Part shown: in pieces, positions 5,857 through 8,345 of the stretch
Position numbering within the stretch: position 1 is the first letter of the stretch
How the letters are laid out: the number at the start of each line of letters is the position of its first letter
Assembly (NCBI GenBank): GCA_947501315.1
Contig: CANMXH010000094.1
Span: 1-8,345 of the forward strand
DNA length: 8,345 bases
Origin: Caulobacteraceae bacterium
GTDB lineage: Bacteria > Pseudomonadota > Alphaproteobacteria > Caulobacterales > Caulobacteraceae
Direction: 5' to 3'
Position numbers and translations under genes: made by a program
The notes under the pieces: generated by a model
The model's input: the letters and a program-made list of their open reading frames with translations, nothing else
What the model was told of the DNA's origin: nothing
Database searches by the model: none

Positions 5857-7468
5857 TCCGCCGCTCCCGCCGGGAGAGGTTGAACCGCGCCGTCGCCTGA
5901 AACGCTTCAGCGGATCGCGGCTGGGCGGGCTGATCCTTGCGCTGAACCTGCTCAGCCTGCTTATCCTGTTCGTCGGGGCCCTGCTGCTCAACGAATGGCA
6001 GCGGGGGTTGATCGAAGCGCGGCAGCAAACCCTGAAGGCCCAGGGGGAACTGCTGGTCACCGTGCTGGGCAATGAGGAAATCACCCGGGGCGATCCACAG
6101 CCGGCGCTGGATCCGTTCAAGGCGGGTGAGCTGCTGATCGACAACTTCATTCCCGAAGGGCAACGGGCGCGACTGTTCGACATCGACGGCCTGCTGGTCG
6201 CCGACAGCTATGCTGTGACCGAGGTGATCCCGGGGCAGCCCCTGCCCCCGGCCCTGCCCGCCGGCACGGCCCCGCCCGCGCCTGATCCCGATTCGGCGAA
6301 CCGCGATGCGGCGGGGCTCGAGCGCGCCCGCGCCGCCCTCGCGGCCGAGGTTGAAGCGGCGTTGGACGGCGAGCCGCAGGCGACCTTGCGGCTTTCTGAA
6401 AGCGGCGACCGGGTGGTGTCCGTTTCCATCCCTGTGCGGCATGTGCAGCAGGTTCTGGGCGTGCTGACGCTGGAGGCCGGCGACGTCGACAAGACCCTGT
6501 CCGCCCAGCGCCGGGCCCTGATGCCTTTTGCCCTTGTCGCGTTGGCGGTGAACCTGCTGGGGTCGTTGCTGATGCACCTGTTCGTGGCGCGGCCGGTGAT
6601 GCGGCTGTCGGCGGCGGCGGACGAGGTGCGGCTGCAAAGGGCGCGGGCCATCTCCCTGCCCGATCTGGAGAGCCGCAAGGACGAGATCGGCGATCTGGCG
6701 CGGTCGCTGGAGACCATGACCGAGACCCTGTCGGACCGGATGGACGCCATCGAGGCCTTCGCCGCCGATGTCTCGCACGAGATCAAGAACCCGCTGACCT
6801 CGATCCGCTCGGCACTGGAGACCCTGCCGCTGGTCAAGACGGCGGCGCAGCGTGAGACGCTGACCAATCTGCTGCAACAGGATGTGCGCCGTCTGGACCG
6901 GCTGATCACCGACATCTCCAATGCCTCGCGGCTGGACGCCGAGTTGAACCGCGACCGGCCGCGCGCCATCGACCTGACCCAGCTGCTGACCGAGATCGTC
7001 GGCGTCTATGAGGCAGGGGTGAAGCCGGGCGAGGCCCATGTGACCTTTGCGGTCCCCGGCGGGGATCGCGTCCAGATCATGGGCCGCGACGGACCACTGG
7101 GGCAGGTGTTCCGCAACCTGATCGACAATGCCCGCTCGTTCAGCCCGCCCGGGGGGACGGTGCGGCTGTCGCTGGGCCGCGACGACATCGACCCGCATCG
7201 GCCGATCCGGGTGCGGATCGACGATGACGGCCCGGGGATTCCGCCGGAGAATCTGGAGACGGTGTTCGAGCGGTTCTATACGGCCCGGCCGAGGGGCACC
7301 GCCTTCGGAGCCAATTCCGGGCTGGGCCTGTCGATCGTGCGCCAGATCGTCGAGGCGCACGGCGGGCGGGTGACGGCCGCCAATCGGGCCGACGCCGACG
7401 GGGGTGTCGTCGGGGCCCGCTTCGAGGTCGCCCTGCCCACAGTGCCGGCCTCCGGCCGCCGGACATGA
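5825..7468 (+). CDS. chvG: Sensor histidine kinase ChvG
   Basis: The 547-residue inner-membrane kinase phosphorylates ChvI. Layout: cytoplasmic N-terminus with basic residues (22-32), membrane segment 1 (about 33-56), periplasmic sensor domain (about 57-230), membrane segment 2 (about 232-254), HAMP (about 255-305), dimerisation/phosphoacceptor domain with H318 in SHEIKNP (317-323), and ATPase domain with N box (N431-N435, NLIDN), G1 box DDGPG (467-471), F box FERFYTARP (481-489) and G2 box SGLGLSIV (498-505). The sensor domain carries a Pro/Ala-rich loop (about 136-154), possibly species-variable. The frame is open back to 5732, but that part lies entirely inside chvI; the ATG at 5825, with GAGA 6 nt upstream, gives a sensible N-terminus. 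The 3' end overlaps hprK by ATGA. Orthologues in rhizobia sense envelope or acid stress, in some through the periplasmic inhibitor ExoR; no exoR is seen here. Confidence 0.95.
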   Translation: MALDTATAKADPPLPPGEVEPRRRLKRFSGSRLGGLILALNLLSLLILFVGALLLNEWQRGLIEARQQTLKAQGELLVTVLGNEEITRGDPQPALDPFKAGELLIDNFIPEGQRARLFDIDGLLVADSYAVTEVIPGQPLPPALPAGTAPPAPDPDSANRDAAGLERARAALAAEVEAALDGEPQATLRLSESGDRVVSVSIPVRHVQQVLGVLTLEAGDVDKTLSAQRRALMPFALVALAVNLLGSLLMHLFVARPVMRLSAAADEVRLQRARAISLPDLESRKDEIGDLARSLETMTETLSDRMDAIEAFAADVSHEIKNPLTSIRSALETLPLVKTAAQRETLTNLLQQDVRRLDRLITDISNASRLDAELNRDRPRAIDLTQLLTEIVGVYEAGVKPGEAHVTFAVPGGDRVQIMGRDGPLGQVFRNLIDNARSFSPPGGTVRLSLGRDDIDPHRPIRVRIDDDGPGIPPENLETVFERFYTARPRGTAFGANSGLGLSIVRQIVEAHGGRVTAANRADADGGVVGARFEVALPTVPASGRRT

Positions 7469-7896
7469 CCCCCGCCCAGCCGGTTCATGCCACCGCCGTG
7501 GCGCAATGGGTCCCGGGGTCCGGCTGGCGCGCCATCCTGATCAGCGGCCCCTCCGGTGCAGGCAAGAGCGACCTGGCCTTGCGGCTGATCGGGCGGGGCT
7601 GGCGGCTGGTGGCCGATGACTATGTCCATGTCTTCGCCTCGGGCGAGGCGCTCCATGCCGTCGCCCCGGAGACGATCGCCGGGCGGATCGAGGTGCGCGG
7701 GGTCGGGATTACCGGAGCCGGTGCCCGTGGCGTCGCGCGGCTGGTTCTCGCCGTTGATCTGGGTGGACCGGCCCCGGAACGGCTGCCGGATCCGGATTCG
7801 CGGATGCTCGCGGGCCGGGCCTTGCCACGGCTGCGGCTGACAGGATTCGAGGCCTCGGCGGTCGAAAAGGTCGCGGCGGCCATTGCCGCGCTTTAA
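7465..7896 (+). CDS. hprK: HPr kinase, short alphaproteobacterial type
   Basis: The 143-residue protein matches the catalytic core of HPr kinase/phosphorylase, which phosphorylates a serine of the PTS phosphocarrier HPr. A Walker A P-loop GPSGAGKS lies at 28-35, followed by LVADDYVHV (48-56, acidic D51/D52) and the HPrK signature EVRGVGI (76-82). It is less than half the length of the roughly 310-residue Firmicutes enzyme and lacks the N-terminal domain and much of the C-terminal region; this compact form is usual in alphaproteobacteria, so it is not read as a truncation. The start ATG overlaps the chvG stop (ATGA) with no strong Shine-Dalgarno, pointing to translational coupling. Its place after chvI-chvG and before EIIA supports a role in the regulatory PTS. 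Whether the short form also has phosphorylase activity cannot be told from the sequence. Confidence 0.92.
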   Translation: MTPAQPVHATAVAQWVPGSGWRAILISGPSGAGKSDLALRLIGRGWRLVADDYVHVFASGEALHAVAPETIAGRIEVRGVGITGAGARGVARLVLAVDLGGPAPERLPDPDSRMLAGRALPRLRLTGFEASAVEKVAAAIAAL

Positions 7897-7933
7897 CCGG
7901 GCGCGGACTTGGGCTATTCCGCCCGGCTTGCGG

Positions 7934-7968
7934 TCGCCCCGACAGGGACCGGACGCGGGGCGAATTTT
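7934..7968 (+). terminator. Terminator-like hairpin in the hprK-EIIA gap
   Basis: TCGCCCCG (7934-7941) pairs perfectly with CGGGGCGA (7956-7963) around a 14-nt loop, and ATTTT follows directly. A competing inverted repeat CCGGGC/GCCCGG occupies 7897-7902 and 7921-7926 just upstream. The T-run is short, so partial termination, attenuation or mRNA-end protection are all possible. Confidence 0.4.
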
Positions 7969-7994
7969 GGGGCGCGAGCTTTGGTAATGCCTTC

Positions 7995-8345
7995 ATGATC
8001 GGGCTGGTGATTGTCACTCACGGGGGGCTGGCCTCCGAGTTTCTCGCCGCCATGGAGCATGTGGTGGGGCCCCAGCGCGGGGTCGCGGCCATCTGTATCG
8101 GGCCCGAGGACGACATGGAGCGGCGTCGCCGCGACATCGTCGATGCCGCTGCTGCGGTCAATGACGGAGACGGCGTCATCCTGCTGACCGACATGTTCGG
8201 GGGCACGCCGTCCAACCTGGCCATATCGGTGATGGAAGAGACCGGCGCCGAGGTCATTGCCGGGCTGAACCTGCCCATGCTGATCAAACTGGCCAGTGTG
8301 CGCGGCCGCGAGCCGCTGGAGGCCTGCGTCGCCCACGCCCAGGAC
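7995..8345 (+). CDS. PTS EIIA component, mannose (EIIA-Man) family, 3' end cut
   Basis: The frame from the ATG at 7995 runs without a stop to the last base, giving 117 residues of a protein normally about 130-145 long. It begins MIGLVIVTHGGLASEF, with H9 as the phosphorylation site expected in EIIA-Man, and contains the conserved active-site region VILLTDMFGGTPSNLA (61-76, with D66) and GLNLPMLIKL (90-99). In alphaproteobacteria without a full sugar PTS this protein takes phosphate from HPr and acts in regulation rather than sugar uptake. It lies 98 bp after hprK. No clear Shine-Dalgarno precedes the ATG (upstream bases are TTTGGTAATGCCTTC), yet no other ATG, GTG or TTG in frame is close. The gene for HPr would be expected next, beyond the window. 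Often annotated manX or ptsL-like; I leave the symbol open. Confidence 0.9.
   Translation, partial: MIGLVIVTHGGLASEFLAAMEHVVGPQRGVAAICIGPEDDMERRRRDIVDAAAAVNDGDGVILLTDMFGGTPSNLAISVMEETGAEVIAGLNLPMLIKLASVRGREPLEACVAHAQD

Noticed and set aside
5762..7360. 532-codon antisense frame opposite chvG
   Set aside because: Same shadow effect: composition biased to Arg, Gln, Gly and His, and chvG on the other strand has every expected kinase motif.

Overview
The window is GC-rich, densely coding DNA that looks chromosomal and alphaproteobacterial. The order chvI, chvG, a short HPr kinase, then a mannose-type PTS EIIA is the conserved alphaproteobacterial arrangement. High GC, the zinc-ribbon protein and the DUF885 lipoprotein/exoprotein-type gene fit Caulobacterales, perhaps Brevundimonas. 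The genus is inferred from resemblance and was not tested.

Left part (1-3193, plus strand). A class I glyoxalase (gloA, 38-484) with all four expected metal ligands is followed by about 420 bp without a convincing gene. That gap holds a REP-like inverted repeat, two pairs of direct repeats and a possible promoter. Next is a secreted DUF885 putative zinc peptidase (906-2771), then a small zf-TFIIB zinc-ribbon protein with a low-complexity charged tail (2861-3193).

Middle (3258-5006, minus strand). A 582-residue protein that I cannot assign to a named family. It converges on the zinc-ribbon gene over a GC-rich hairpin and is divergent from chvI, sharing a 145-bp intergenic region with it.

Right part (5152-8345, plus strand). 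A tightly packed signalling cluster: chvI (response regulator, TTG start behind a strong Shine-Dalgarno), chvG (membrane histidine kinase, overlapping chvI by 32 bp), hprK (overlapping chvG by 4 bp), then, after a 98-bp gap with a terminator-like hairpin, a PTS EIIA gene cut by the window end. ChvG senses an envelope or acid-type signal and phosphorylates ChvI. HprK and EIIA belong to the regulatory PTS that acts through HPr, whose gene (ptsH) would be expected just beyond the window. Co-transcription would couple envelope stress sensing to carbon/nitrogen status.

I see no mobile element, CRISPR array, tRNA or rRNA. No clearly new system is evident. The best leads are the unassigned divergent gene, the 21-bp-spaced direct repeats before the DUF885 gene, and the hairpin inside the hprK-EIIA gap.
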